This document shows, in pieces, positions 17,512 to 27,343 of a stretch of 64,000 nt of DNA. Origin of the DNA: Pseudoalteromonas luteoviolacea DSM 6061 (GTDB lineage: Bacteria; Pseudomonadota; Gammaproteobacteria; Enterobacterales; Alteromonadaceae). The position numbers and the translations under genes were made by a program. The notes under the pieces are model-generated. The model had not been told where the DNA came from and did not search any database. It was given only the letters and a program-made list of their open reading frames with translations. Where the stretch lies: positions 102,907 through 166,906 of the forward strand of contig NZ_AUYB01000104.1 in NCBI RefSeq assembly GCF_001625655.1, given 5' to 3'. Each line of letters begins with the position of its first letter. Positions within the stretch are counted from its first letter, which is position 1.

Positions 17512-20500
17512 TTAAGCCTGTTTATTTCGTGTATTTAAATGATCGATAAACATCTCAACAGGCAGAGGTTTGCTGTAAAAATAACCCTGTCCAAAGTCAC
17601 ACCCAGCCTGTTTGAGTAACTCGTGTTGTGTCGCTGTCTCGATGCCTTCAGCAATAACTTTCAAGCCCAGTTGATGTGCCATTAAAATCATTGTTTCGCA
17701 AAGTACTAGGTCTTCTTCATTGTGTTCAATGCCATCGACAAAGCGTTTGTCAATTTTGATAAATTCGGTATCCATTTGCTTTAAGTATGCTAATGATGAA
17801 TAACCTGTTCCAAAGTCATCTAGCGCGATGGCAAAGCCTTGTTGAATGAGCTTTGTAAGCCTTTTTTGGCTGCGCCCTTCTCCTTGCATCATAAGCCCTT
17901 CTGTGATTTCCAGTACGAGCATATCGGGCGTTAGCTGGTGCTTAGCGAGTTGACCTTGCCAAGCCAGTAATGTGGTATGTTTCGCGCTAAATTGCACAGG
18001 AGATACATTGATACTCAATTGCAGTTTATTTTTAAAATGCTGGGTTTGCTTGAGTACATCGACCGCTTGAGTGAATGCAATTTCTCCGAGTTGGTGGATC
18101 AATTGGGTCTCTTCGGCCAACGGTATAAACTCAGCAGGGCTGACGATGCCTTTTGTTGGGTGCTGCCAACGGATCAGTGCTTCTGCTTTGGTGATCTCCA
18201 TAGTTTGCATTGTCACAATGGGCTGGAAGTACATGACAAATTGATTTGCACATAGCGCTTGGCGCATATCTTTGAGTAATAATATACGTTGTTCTGCTTG
18301 TTCTCGTAAATCAGAGCTAAACAGTGCGAACCCGTTTCGACCAAGTTGCTTGGCTTTGTACATGGCTTGATCTGCCGCTTTTAACAATTGCTCTGTGTTT
18401 TTACCATCATGGGGAGCTAATGCCACGCCAATACTAGCTGCCACATAGCAAGTTTCATCTGCAAGCGTAAACGGCGCTTTAATTACGGATAGAACTTTCT
18501 CTGCCAGTTCGATCGCTTGAGTTTGATCTGTACAGTGATCATAAACGAGTACAAACTCATCACCACCAATCCGGGTCAGGCGAGCAACGGATTCTGTGGC
18601 CTTCTTTAACCTTTGTGCAATTTGCGCAAGTAAAAGGTCGCCGTAATAGTGGCCTAAAGTGTCATTGATATCCTTGAAATGATCTATGTCCAAGAGCAGC
18701 ACAGCAAAGTTATGATTTGTTAGCCCAAATAATGTATTGAGCTGTTTTTTCAAACTTGTCCTATTTGGTAAATCCGTCAGTTCATCAAAATGGCTTTGAC
18801 GCCACAATTGTTCATCTTTGCGCTTCTTATCGGTAATATCTGCAAAAATACCCACTCGGCGATAGGCTTCACCATGCTCATCGTATACTGTATCGATAGT
18901 GAGCCACTCAGTGTATAGCTCGCCATTTTTACGCTTATTAATGATCTCGCCCTGCCATTTACCAGTAGACAGCAAAGAGCGCCAAAGTTGTTCGTAAAAA
19001 CTTGGGTCGTATTTACCAGAACTCAATATTGAGGTGGTTTTACCAATCACTTCATGTTGTGCATAGCCAGTTACTTTAGTGAAAGCAGGGTTAGTGTCTA
19101 GGATATAACCCTGTGCATCAGTGATCACCATGCATTCACTACTATTATTGTATGTCAATGCAGCGAGGTTAAGTGCTTCTTCTTGTTGCTTTTTCTTACT
19201 TATATCTCGCATGATCAAAATGGCTTCATCGATTTGAGCAATTTTGTGAATGCGGATCTCATATACCTTGCTTTGATTCTTTTCCTTTACAGCATATTCA
19301 AATACGGTGGTTGGTTTCTCTTGAAGCAAAACTAACGCCGCCTTAATTCGAATATTGATATGTGTTGGAAAGATATCGTTTAAAGTGCGTCTGCCTGTGA
19401 CACGGAGACCATGTTGGTCCAAAATATTTGCCTGTTTGTCCAAGCGTAAAAAGTCATCCGGCAAAGCATTGATTAAGGTATTTAACTCAGCATGCTTGCG
19501 ATTTAATTCTTGCTCAGTATCGATTCGAATGCCAGCCATGGTTTCAAAGTGAGCTGCTAAATCCGCCAATTCTTTGGGCATGTTCTTTTGATCTAATTTG
19601 AGTGCTTTACCGTGTGCAAGTGCGCCAATGGCTTCGCTAAAATCATGAAGCGGAAGCAGCAATGTGCTTCTAAGTTGTTGGCGCCCAAGCCATATCAAAA
19701 AGCATACTGCCATTAAGAATGCGAGCAGTATCAATCCAAATTGTCTATTTACTTCATGTAAAGCGTCATCAAACGGAAAGTCAAAGTAAATACTAAGCTC
19801 TGACTGAGGTTGATGTAGTGGCAGGCGCAAGTAAACATGATGGTGGTTACTCTCATCTTCCAAGATAGTTGCTCGCGGAGACAGGTTAGCAGGCCAATCC
19901 TCACTTACTGCACGGCCTAGTGATTTGTCTGAATAGGGGAATTCTGCAACTATTTGTGCGAAGTGATCTGCGATCATGACTCGAGTACCGACTGGCAGCG
20001 GTAAATGAGATAAAGATTCACTCCAATTTGTAAGCTGACGCACAGCAAAGATGATCATTTGGAGTTGTTCATCTTGATAGACAGGCTGCGCAAAGTTGAG
20101 TGTTGCTGAGTGTATGCTGCGGTCTTGTTGATACTCTCCGATACTGAAATCACGTGTTCTTATAGCCTGTAAGAAATATGCGCGATCTGCGATGCTAATC
20201 GGATCTTTGAGCGGGTGAAGCGAGCAAAACACACGACCATTTGGTGTAGCTAACCCAAAGTTTGCGAACTCTTGATTGAGTAATTTTGCGTGTTGGAGCA
20301 ATTGCGGGCATGGTTGTTTTGAGGTTGTTAGCAATGCTTTGTTTGCTGCAAGGTGGCCAAGCAATTGCTGTGTGTCTGCAATTTCTACACGCTGCTGAGT
20401 CGCAATCTGATTGGCATAAAATATCGCATCCTGCTCTTTGATGTGCAAAATGTCTGCGCGTTGTGCAAATAATAACGCCAGTATCAGTGTGAAACCCGGT

Positions 20501-20517
20501 AAAGACAGTAACAGCAT
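17512..20517 (-). CDS. Membrane-bound cyclic-di-GMP enzyme: sensor-HAMP-PAS-GGDEF-EAL
   Basis: About 1001 residues with a full set of c-di-GMP signalling domains. An N-terminal membrane helix and a periplasmic Cache-like sensor (about 20-255) are followed by a second membrane helix (about 260-280) and a HAMP-like stretch. Two PAS regions follow (about 350-440 and 445-570, with SSECMVITDAQGYILDTNPAF in parts). The GGDEF domain (about 575-740) reads RIGGDEF, so the diguanylate cyclase site is intact. The EAL domain (about 750-1000) has EALIRW and DDFGTGYSSLAYL, so phosphodiesterase activity is possible too. The ATG used here lacks a good ribosome binding site and the frame stays open upstream over a basic IKQRFSR stretch, so the true start may be a rare codon further 5'. 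Confidence 0.9.
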   Translation of the reverse strand: MLLLSLPGFTLILALLFAQRADILHIKEQDAIFYANQIATQQRVEIADTQQLLGHLAANKALLTTSKQPCPQLLQHAKLLNQEFANFGLATPNGRVFCSLHPLKDPISIADRAYFLQAIRTRDFSIGEYQQDRSIHSATLNFAQPVYQDEQLQMIIFAVRQLTNWSESLSHLPLPVGTRVMIADHFAQIVAEFPYSDKSLGRAVSEDWPANLSPRATILEDESNHHHVYLRLPLHQPQSELSIYFDFPFDDALHEVNRQFGLILLAFLMAVCFLIWLGRQQLRSTLLLPLHDFSEAIGALAHGKALKLDQKNMPKELADLAAHFETMAGIRIDTEQELNRKHAELNTLINALPDDFLRLDKQANILDQHGLRVTGRRTLNDIFPTHINIRIKAALVLLQEKPTTVFEYAVKEKNQSKVYEIRIHKIAQIDEAILIMRDISKKKQQEEALNLAALTYNNSSECMVITDAQGYILDTNPAFTKVTGYAQHEVIGKTTSILSSGKYDPSFYEQLWRSLLSTGKWQGEIINKRKNGELYTEWLTIDTVYDEHGEAYRRVGIFADITDKKRKDEQLWRQSHFDELTDLPNRTSLKKQLNTLFGLTNHNFAVLLLDIDHFKDINDTLGHYYGDLLLAQIAQRLKKATESVARLTRIGGDEFVLVYDHCTDQTQAIELAEKVLSVIKAPFTLADETCYVAASIGVALAPHDGKNTEQLLKAADQAMYKAKQLGRNGFALFSSDLREQAEQRILLLKDMRQALCANQFVMYFQPIVTMQTMEITKAEALIRWQHPTKGIVSPAEFIPLAEETQLIHQLGEIAFTQAVDVLKQTQHFKNKLQLSINVSPVQFSAKHTTLLAWQGQLAKHQLTPDMLVLEITEGLMMQGEGRSQKRLTKLIQQGFAIALDDFGTGYSSLAYLKQMDTEFIKIDKRFVDGIEHNEEDLVLCETMILMAHQLGLKVIAEGIETATQHELLKQAGCDFGQGYFYSKPLPVEMFIDHLNTRNKQA

Positions 20518-20520
20518 CAA

Positions 20521-20842
20521 CCTAGAAAAGCGTTGTTTTATTGTCGAATAAAGAATAATTAAGTCTCAATTTGTAAATACATGTACATCATAACCGCGTG
20601 TTCACGAATCACCAAACTTCGCGTTAATTTGCATAATTGATAGTTTGATACTTGGGACTTTTTACCAAAATCTGATTAGATTTTATTCTTTATTTTTTGT
20701 TCATTTAATTTCACACAAACGCAAATTTTTTATTTATAGGTTGTGACTTTTTAAGTCTTCCCATTTTTTCCCACACATTTCAAAAACTTCTTTGAAGCCC
20801 TCATTTTTTCTGGATTTAAGGAGGTGTTAACCCCCTTATCTA
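20521..20842. other. AT-rich intergenic region between the divergent GGDEF-EAL gene and mraZ
   Basis: About 320 bases with no reading frame of note and no clear hairpin terminator. It probably carries the promoter of the minus-strand GGDEF-EAL gene; no convincing -10/-35 pair could be assigned. Confidence 0.4.
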
Positions 20843-20880
20843 GCTTGACAAAAAGGCTTGTCAAGCCCTAGACTTGTCAA
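20843..20880 (+). promoter_or_regulatory. Promoter of the mraZ/dcw cluster with TTGTCAA repeats
   Basis: A consensus -35 TTGACA at 20845-20850 is followed after 18 bases by a -10-like TAGACT at 20869-20874. The -35 lies in one arm of a perfect 8-bp inverted repeat (gcttgaca / tgtcaagc, 20843-20850 and 20859-20866). A third copy of TTGTCA follows at 20874-20879. An alternative -10, TAGAAT at 20887-20892, lacks a -35 at proper distance. Confidence 0.6.
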
Positions 20881-20883
20881 CTG

Positions 20884-20923
20884 TGGTAGAATGTGGGTGA
20901 AAGTGGATCAAATTGGATCAAAA
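20884..20923 (+). promoter_or_regulatory. MraZ operator: four 10-bp direct repeats
   Basis: TGG-starting units begin at 20884, 20894, 20904 and 20914, exactly 10 bases apart (TGGT, TGGG, TGGA, TGGA). The last two units are TGGATCAAAT and TGGATCAAAA. MraZ of E. coli and other bacteria binds TGGG/TGGA-type direct repeats at this period upstream of its own gene, so this is the expected autoregulatory site. Confidence 0.75.
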
Positions 20924-20956
20924 TGTACATTTCTCACTCGTTGAGGTGGTTTAGGT

Positions 20957-21415
20957 ATGTTCCGCGGTGCAAACCTAATTAGCTTGGACGACAAAGGGCG
21001 CTTTTCGATACCAATGAAGTATCGCCAATCACTGCTGTCTGAAGATATGGGCACTGTGATATGTACCATTGCGATCAATGAACCCTGCCTGTGGGTATAT
21101 CCGCTCTCTGAGTGGCAAGATATCGAGGCACGTTTACACAAGTTGTCGAACACAAATCCACGTGTTAGGCGATGGCAACGTATGTTATTAGGACATGCGA
21201 CAGAGTACCAATTGGACAAAAATGGTCGCATTTTGCTGGCCCCTTCTTTGCGCAATTACGCCAACCTTGGGAAAAAGCTCATGTTGGTTGGTCTTTTAAA
21301 TAAGTTTGAGATCTGGGATGAAGCTCGTTGGAACGAACAGATGCGTCTCGATACAGAAATTGAGCGCAGCGGTGACGTAGAAGAGAGTTCAGATCTTGAT
21401 GGTTTTTCTTTATAG
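20957..21415 (+). CDS. mraZ: Transcriptional regulator MraZ
   Basis: Small ring-forming DNA-binding protein that represses the dcw cluster, itself first in it. The 152 residues contain two AbrB-like halves, each with the DxxxR signature: LDDKGRFSIPMKYR at about 11-24 and LDKNGRILLAPSLR at about 91-104. It is preceded by its repeat operator and promoter and followed after 22 bases by rsmH. Confidence 0.96.
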   Translation: MFRGANLISLDDKGRFSIPMKYRQSLLSEDMGTVICTIAINEPCLWVYPLSEWQDIEARLHKLSNTNPRVRRWQRMLLGHATEYQLDKNGRILLAPSLRNYANLGKKLMLVGLLNKFEIWDEARWNEQMRLDTEIERSGDVEESSDLDGFSL

Positions 21416-21437
21416 AGTACAGGTGTAGCTCACAATT

Positions 21438-22373
21438 ATGAGTTCAGAATTAGAACATATCTCAGTGTTAATGGATGAAACACTCGATGCACTAGAGATA
21501 AAGCCGGATGGCATTTATATCGATGGCACTTTTGGTCGAGGTGGTCACTCAGGACAAATTCTGAAGCGCTTGGGTGATCAAGGTCGTTTGCAGGCTATTG
21601 ATCAAGATCCGCAGGCTATCCAAGCTGCACAAAAATTTGCGCAAGACGACAGATTTTCAATCGCTCACAATCGATTCTCCAATATTGCGACTGTAGCAGA
21701 AGCAGCTGGATTGACTGGTCAAGTTGACGGTATCTTACTGGATATTGGAGTTTCTTCACCCCAGCTTGATGATGCCGATCGCGGATTCAGCTTTATGAAA
21801 GATGGCCCTTTGGATATGCGTATGAACCCTCAAGCAGGTCGCAGCGCAGCGCAGTGGTTAGCTGAGGCTGAATTAGAAGACATGGTTCATGTTATTAAAA
21901 AGTATGGTGAAGAAAAGTTTGCTAGACGAATTGCCCATAAAATCATTGAAACGCGTGTAGAGACTGAGATCACTACGACCAAACAGCTTGCAGATCTTAT
22001 TGACGAAGCAGTGCCTGTAAAGGATAAACATAAACATCCTGCTACTAGAACGTTTCAAGCTATTCGAATTTATATCAACAGCGAGTTAGAAGAAATTCAA
22101 ACAGCTTTATCTGCAGCAATTAAAGTACTGAAACCAGGCGGTCGATTAGTGGTAATTTCATTCCACTCTCTAGAAGACCGCATTGTAAAGCAATTTATTA
22201 AAAAGCAAAGCAAAGGCGAAGCAGTACCTCGTGGTCTTCCACTTACCGACGAACAGTTAAATAAAAACCTGACACTGAGAGCGATAGGCAAAGCAATCAA
22301 GCCAAGCAAAGCAGAGATTGATGCCAATCCTCGATCACGTAGTTCGGTTTTACGCATAGCTGAGAAGCTTTAA
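21438..22373 (+). CDS. rsmH: 16S rRNA (cytosine1402-N4)-methyltransferase RsmH
   Basis: SAM-dependent enzyme that N4-methylates C1402 of 16S rRNA, the same nucleotide modified by RsmI encoded elsewhere in this window. The 311-residue protein has the MraW motifs [50 protein letters not shown] and [14 protein letters not shown]. It is second in the dcw cluster; the ftsL start follows the stop directly. Confidence 0.96.
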   Translation: MSSELEHISVLMDETLDALEIKPDGIYIDGTFGRGGHSGQILKRLGDQGRLQAIDQDPQAIQAAQKFAQDDRFSIAHNRFSNIATVAEAAGLTGQVDGILLDIGVSSPQLDDADRGFSFMKDGPLDMRMNPQAGRSAAQWLAEAELEDMVHVIKKYGEEKFARRIAHKIIETRVETEITTTKQLADLIDEAVPVKDKHKHPATRTFQAIRIYINSELEEIQTALSAAIKVLKPGGRLVVISFHSLEDRIVKQFIKKQSKGEAVPRGLPLTDEQLNKNLTLRAIGKAIKPSKAEIDANPRSRSSVLRIAEKL

Positions 22374-22697
22374 ATGGCTAAATCAACGCAACGTCAACCT
22401 CAGCTATTTTTAGAAATTTGCCAAGTAATCTTGGCGAACAAGCTGACGTTTTTGTTGCTTGTAAGTGTGTTTATATCAGCATTGGTGGTCGTGCAGGTAA
22501 CGCATTCAACTCGTCAACAGCTGATACTGCAAGATAAGTTACTGCAACAAAGAGATGAATTAGATCTTGAATGGCGTTACTTGCTCGTTGAAGAGGAGTT
22601 TTACTCTCAGCATGCGAGAATAGAAGAAATTGCTAAAGCGCAGCTGAAGATGCAGCGACCTACGAGCAAAGAAGAGCAGGTGATAGAGTTACCATGA
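22374..22697 (+). CDS. ftsL: Cell division protein FtsL
   Basis: Bitopic divisome protein that works with FtsQ and FtsB to activate FtsWI. The 107 residues show one membrane helix (about 22-42, LTFLLLVSVFISALVVVQV in parts) followed by a periplasmic leucine-zipper-like coiled coil and the HARIEEIAKAQLKM region typical of FtsL. It starts directly at the rsmH stop and overlaps ftsI by four bases. Confidence 0.93.
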   Translation: MAKSTQRQPQLFLEICQVILANKLTFLLLVSVFISALVVVQVTHSTRQQLILQDKLLQQRDELDLEWRYLLVEEEFYSQHARIEEIAKAQLKMQRPTSKEEQVIELP

Positions 22698-24508
22698 AGA
22701 CAAAAAGCAAGCCCTCACAAAACCTCATAGCTTGGCGCTTTATTTTAGTGTGCGTTTTGTTGGTGTCGGTATTTGTGGCTTTAATAGCCAGAGCTGCTTA
22801 TTTGCAAGTTATTGAGCCGGACAAAGCACGAGCAGAAAATGCCAAACGTACGGTTCGAATGGAAAAGCTGCATGTTCAGCGAGGGATGATTTTTGATAGA
22901 AATGGCAAAGAGTTAGCAGTTAGCGTACCAGTAGTAAGTGTTTATGCTGATCCATTGGCATTAGACAAAGCGCTTAAGTCTCGAGTGTTGCGACTGGCAA
23001 GAAAAAGCGGTGAGGATCACGTTGCATTGGCTGACAATGAAGTGTTGCTTGCTGAACGAAAGCAGGCACTTTATAAAGAACAAGCTCGTTGGCGGGAGCT
23101 TTCTGATGTGCTTCAGCTACCTTCTGAGCAGGTCAATAAAAAGCTACGTGGAAACGCAAAAAGGCGATTTGTCTATTTAAAACGTCAGGTTACTCCTGCA
23201 GTAGCAAAATATATTAAACAAATGCGTCTACCCGGTATTCACCTTTTGGATGAATCGAAAAGGTTTTATCCAAGTGGTGAAATTGCAGCCCATATATTAG
23301 GAGTCACCAATATCGATGGGATCGGTATTGAGGGGATTGAAAAGCGCTTTGATAAGGCACTGACAGGAACCGAAGGGCTTAGAACAATTCGTAAAGATGC
23401 GCAGGGCCGCGAAGTTCAAGTTTTATCTGAAGAAGAACGCGTAGCCCCAGAAGATATTCACCTTAGTATCGATTTGAGAATTCAAACAATCGCTTATCGA
23501 GCGCTGAAGTCGGCAGTATTGACCTATCAAGCAACATCCGGCTCAGCAATGGTTGTGGACGTGCATACAGGTGAAATATTGGCAATGGTAAATAGTCCAA
23601 GTTTCAACCCCAATGACATGAGCAATGCTGCGCCATATAAACGCAGAAATCGCGCGATTACCGATTTATTTGAACCTGGGTCGACGTTAAAGCCACTAGC
23701 GATACTCGCTGGTCTCGACCATGGTGTTATCAAGCCAGAAGATACAATCAATACTTTTCCAGGATGGATGAGACTTGGAGGAAGCCTTGTCAAAGATACG
23801 CGAAATCATGGCGAAATGAAGCTCAGAGATATTTTGAAGGTTTCGAGTAATATGGGTGTAGCCAAAATCAGTCAATTGCTACCAAAAGATTACTTTGTTG
23901 GCGTGTATCAAAAGGTTGGTTTTGGTGAAGACACCGGCACTCTCATGATTGGTGAGAGTTCAGGATTGTTTTACCCAAATAGACGCTGGTCCGATTTTGA
24001 GATTGCGACATTATCATATGGATATGCGGTTTCTGTGAGCACTGCACAGGTTGCGCGCCTTTATGCCACTTTGGGAGCAGGTGGAATTTCTAGACCTTTG
24101 ACAATATTAAAACAAGAGGCGCCTCAGCCAGGTGAAAGATTGTTCAAAGAGCAAGATGTGAAAGCTGTAGTATCCATGATGGAGTCAATATTTGAAAAAG
24201 GTGGCACGTCCTCAAATATAAAAGTAGATGGTTATCGAGCTGCTGGTAAGACGGGAACATCGAAAAAAGCAATAGCTGGTGGCTATGGTGATGAGTATGT
24301 GGGTTATTTTGCAGGGGTTGCACCCGCTAGCGATCCTCGACTTGCAGTTGTCGTCATGGTGAATGAACCAGGCGGGGACGTATATTATGGTGGTGATACC
24401 GCTGGGCCGGTATTTGCAGAAATAGTTTCAAATGCGCTGAGAATGTTAAATGTTGCTCCGGACAAAGAGCGGGTTGCCTATATATCGGAGTCTAAGAATG
24501 ATGCGTGA
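22694..24508 (+). CDS. ftsI: Peptidoglycan transpeptidase FtsI (PBP3)
   Basis: Septal D,D-transpeptidase. The 604-residue protein has a short cytoplasmic tail, one membrane helix (about 15-37), the dimerisation/pedestal domain with RGMIFDRNGKELAVSVP (in parts) and a C-terminal penicillin-binding domain. Active-site motifs are complete: SxxK with nucleophile Ser330 (EPGSTLKP), SxN (VSSNMGV) and KTG with Lys519 (AAGKTGTS). Starts inside ftsL and ends overlapping murE. Confidence 0.96.
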   Translation: MKTKSKPSQNLIAWRFILVCVLLVSVFVALIARAAYLQVIEPDKARAENAKRTVRMEKLHVQRGMIFDRNGKELAVSVPVVSVYADPLALDKALKSRVLRLARKSGEDHVALADNEVLLAERKQALYKEQARWRELSDVLQLPSEQVNKKLRGNAKRRFVYLKRQVTPAVAKYIKQMRLPGIHLLDESKRFYPSGEIAAHILGVTNIDGIGIEGIEKRFDKALTGTEGLRTIRKDAQGREVQVLSEEERVAPEDIHLSIDLRIQTIAYRALKSAVLTYQATSGSAMVVDVHTGEILAMVNSPSFNPNDMSNAAPYKRRNRAITDLFEPGSTLKPLAILAGLDHGVIKPEDTINTFPGWMRLGGSLVKDTRNHGEMKLRDILKVSSNMGVAKISQLLPKDYFVGVYQKVGFGEDTGTLMIGESSGLFYPNRRWSDFEIATLSYGYAVSVSTAQVARLYATLGAGGISRPLTILKQEAPQPGERLFKEQDVKAVVSMMESIFEKGGTSSNIKVDGYRAAGKTGTSKKAIAGGYGDEYVGYFAGVAPASDPRLAVVVMVNEPGGDVYYGGDTAGPVFAEIVSNALRMLNVAPDKERVAYISESKNDA

Positions 24509-25964
24509 TCTGGCCGACGTACTTGCAAAGTTTGGCATTAAAGTCGCTACTCCCCAAGTGCAAGCACTGCGCTTAGATAGCCGCGAAGTATGTGAAGGCG
24601 ATTGTTTTATCGCGATCAGTGGACATCAGCTTGATGGAAATAAATTTATAGCATCCGCTATTGAGAATGGTGCGGTGTGCATTCTTGCAGACAGTGAGGC
24701 TGACATCGGTAGTTTTGCTGTAGAAGTAATTAAAGTACCATTGTTGAAAAGTAAATTAGCCGAGATTGCGGCTGAATTTTATGAGCAACCGAGCCAACGA
24801 ATGGCTGTAGTTGGAGTCACAGGTACAAATGGGAAGTCGACCACAACGGCGATGATCGCTAATCTGGCAACATTATGTGGCAATGCTAGTGCCGTGATTG
24901 GTACGTTGGGTTATGGCAATCCGACTGCTTTGACACCGTTGAACAATACCACGCCTTCAGCTGTTGACTTACAACGTATTTTTTCTGAATTACAAGGGCA
25001 GTATCGACAGGTAGCAATGGAAGTATCTTCTCACGGTATTGTTCAAGGTCGTACCGAGTTGGTGAACTTTGATGTTGCGGTGTTTACCAATTTGAGTCGA
25101 GACCATCTTGACTATCACGGTGATATGCAGAGTTATGCGGGTGCAAAGAAGCGTTTGTTTACAGAGAGCTCAGCAAAACACAAAATACTAAACATCGACG
25201 ATGACTACGCACAGCAATGGTTAAATGAATTCGAGTTAGCTGAATGTGTCTTGTTTGGTAAGTTGCCTCATAATATCCAATGCGAACAGTTTGTGTTTTT
25301 CGATCAAGTTGAATTTCACAAAAATGGTATTTCTTTCGAATTGAAAACCTCTTGGGGAGACGTATCAGTTTCAACTCCGTTGTTTGGCCTTTTTAACCTT
25401 TACAACCTGTCTGCCGCTTTCGCTAGCTTATTAGTACAAGGATATAGCTTAGAACACTTGCGAGACGCAGCCACGCAGTTAGCGCCTGTTGACGGCCGAA
25501 TGCAAGCGTTTATGTACTCAGATAAACCTACTTGTATTGTTGATTATGCTCATACGCCAGAAGCTTTAGAGCTTGCACTGCAAGCATTACAAATGCATGT
25601 CCCCGGCAGAGTTATTTGTGTATTTGGCTGCGGGGGAGATCGTGATAAAGGCAAACGTCCTCTCATGGGCAAAGCCGCAGAAGCATTTTCCGATAAGATT
25701 GTTATTACAAGTGATAACCCTCGAAGTGAAGAACCATTAACAATTATTAATGATATTAAGGCTGGGCTCAGTAATCCTGAGTATGCTGTTGTGCAACCTG
25801 ATAGAGCTTTAGCCATTAAAGCCGCCATTGAAGATGCGGATGCAAATAGTGTCGTACTGATTGCTGGCAAAGGACATGAAGACTATCAAATTATCGGAAA
25901 TCAGAAATTAAGCTTTTGTGATAGAAGCTTAGTTAAAGCAATTTTAGAGGGGGAAAGTGCATGA
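24498..25964 (+). CDS. murE: UDP-MurNAc-tripeptide synthetase MurE (meso-diaminopimelate-adding)
   Basis: ATP-dependent ligase adding the third amino acid to UDP-MurNAc-L-Ala-D-Glu. The 488 residues include the P-loop GVTGTNGKSTTT and the DNPRSEEP motif, whose DNPR sequence marks enzymes using meso-diaminopimelate, as expected in a Gram-negative. The start chosen is the ATGATG at 24498, with GGAG seven bases upstream inside ftsI; longer alternative starts lie deep in ftsI. The stop overlaps murF by four bases. Confidence 0.95.
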   Translation: MMRDLADVLAKFGIKVATPQVQALRLDSREVCEGDCFIAISGHQLDGNKFIASAIENGAVCILADSEADIGSFAVEVIKVPLLKSKLAEIAAEFYEQPSQRMAVVGVTGTNGKSTTTAMIANLATLCGNASAVIGTLGYGNPTALTPLNNTTPSAVDLQRIFSELQGQYRQVAMEVSSHGIVQGRTELVNFDVAVFTNLSRDHLDYHGDMQSYAGAKKRLFTESSAKHKILNIDDDYAQQWLNEFELAECVLFGKLPHNIQCEQFVFFDQVEFHKNGISFELKTSWGDVSVSTPLFGLFNLYNLSAAFASLLVQGYSLEHLRDAATQLAPVDGRMQAFMYSDKPTCIVDYAHTPEALELALQALQMHVPGRVICVFGCGGDRDKGKRPLMGKAAEAFSDKIVITSDNPRSEEPLTIINDIKAGLSNPEYAVVQPDRALAIKAAIEDADANSVVLIAGKGHEDYQIIGNQKLSFCDRSLVKAILEGESA

Positions 25965-27343
25965 TCAAGATGGATTTTTCTTGGCTTGCAGAAGTACTTG
26001 AGGCCCCTTTTAGTGGGCAAAACTTGTCTGTATCCAATATAAATACAGATACAAGAACAATAACCAATGATGAAGTTTTTTTAGCGTTACAAGGTGCTAA
26101 TTTTGATGGCCATAAGTTTGTGGCTGAGGCAAAAGAAAAAGGCGCAATTGCTGCCATTGTGTCTCGTCCTGTAGACGTCGATATTACACAGTTTATCGTC
26201 ACTGATACCCGTATTGCGCTTGGCAAGTTAGGCCAGAGCGTGATGCAACAAGTTGCGCCAAAAACTGTTGCGATTACGGGAAGTGTTGGCAAAACCACCG
26301 TGAAGGAAATGTCTGCGGCTATCCTTTCAAGGCGTGGCAAAGTGCTGGCAACTAAAGGCAATTTTAATAACGACATAGGTGTGCCATTGACGTTACTACG
26401 ATTGTCTGAAGACGATGAATATGCGGTTATTGAACTAGGTGCAAACCACATAGGTGAAATAGCGTATACCAGTGGCTTGACGAAACCCGATGTGGCTGTG
26501 GTGTGTAATGTGGCTCCCTCTCATTTGGAAGGGTTTGGCTCAATTGAAGGTATTGGTCAGGCCAAAGGAGAAATATTTGGTGGTCTAAAACCAGATGGTG
26601 TTGCGATCATCAATCACGACAGCGATTTTGCTGATATGTGGGAGGATAACCTTTCTACTCAGTCAATTAAGCGTTTTTCAATGCAGCAGCAACATGATGT
26701 TTGGGCAGAAGAGATAAGCTTGGACGATGCTGGAAGAGCTGCATTTAAGTTGTGCACCAAAACTGCCTCTATTTCTGTAAAGCTAGCCCTGCCAGGTAAG
26801 CATAATGTAATGAATGCGGTGATTGCTGCTTCTGTGACAATGCCTCTTGGCGCTTCGCTCGAAGACATTGCCACAGCATTGCAGGATATGGACGCTGTTA
26901 AAGGGCGGGTGAATGTCATTGATGTGTCGCAAGACTTACGAGTTGTTGATGATACTTACAATGCCAATGTACGTTCAGTGAAAGCTGCAATTGAGCTACT
27001 CAAAGAGATGCCTGGTAGGAGGATCCTGGCACTTGGCGATATGGCGGAGCTTGGCGAAGATGCTAGAGCTTACCACCAAGAAGTCGGTGAATATGCGCGC
27101 CACTTAGGTATTGATGCGCTGTTTTCTTTGGGTGTGTTAAGCCGCTATGCCAGTGAGGTTTTTGAGAAACCTAATCGTCATTTTTCGACACGTGAACACA
27201 TGCTCGAAGCGCTCTTTGAGTTTATTCGTAATGAATCACAAAAGTGTACAGTATTAGTGAAAGGATCCCGAAGTGCACGAATGGAGCTATTGGTTTCAGA
27301 TCTAATAGCTGCCCACAAAAATTCTGTAGATGGGGACCTATAA
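25961..27343 (+). CDS. murF: UDP-MurNAc-pentapeptide synthetase MurF
   Basis: Ligase that joins D-Ala-D-Ala to UDP-MurNAc-tripeptide. The 460 residues show NTDTRTI near the N-terminus, the P-loop [14 protein letters not shown], the following [15 protein letters not shown] signature and the C-terminal [14 protein letters not shown] motif. It overlaps murE by four bases (ATGA), and mraY by one base (TAATG). Confidence 0.96.
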   Translation: MIKMDFSWLAEVLEAPFSGQNLSVSNINTDTRTITNDEVFLALQGANFDGHKFVAEAKEKGAIAAIVSRPVDVDITQFIVTDTRIALGKLGQSVMQQVAPKTVAITGSVGKTTVKEMSAAILSRRGKVLATKGNFNNDIGVPLTLLRLSEDDEYAVIELGANHIGEIAYTSGLTKPDVAVVCNVAPSHLEGFGSIEGIGQAKGEIFGGLKPDGVAIINHDSDFADMWEDNLSTQSIKRFSMQQQHDVWAEEISLDDAGRAAFKLCTKTASISVKLALPGKHNVMNAVIAASVTMPLGASLEDIATALQDMDAVKGRVNVIDVSQDLRVVDDTYNANVRSVKAAIELLKEMPGRRILALGDMAELGEDARAYHQEVGEYARHLGIDALFSLGVLSRYASEVFEKPNRHFSTREHMLEALFEFIRNESQKCTVLVKGSRSARMELLVSDLIAAHKNSVDGDL

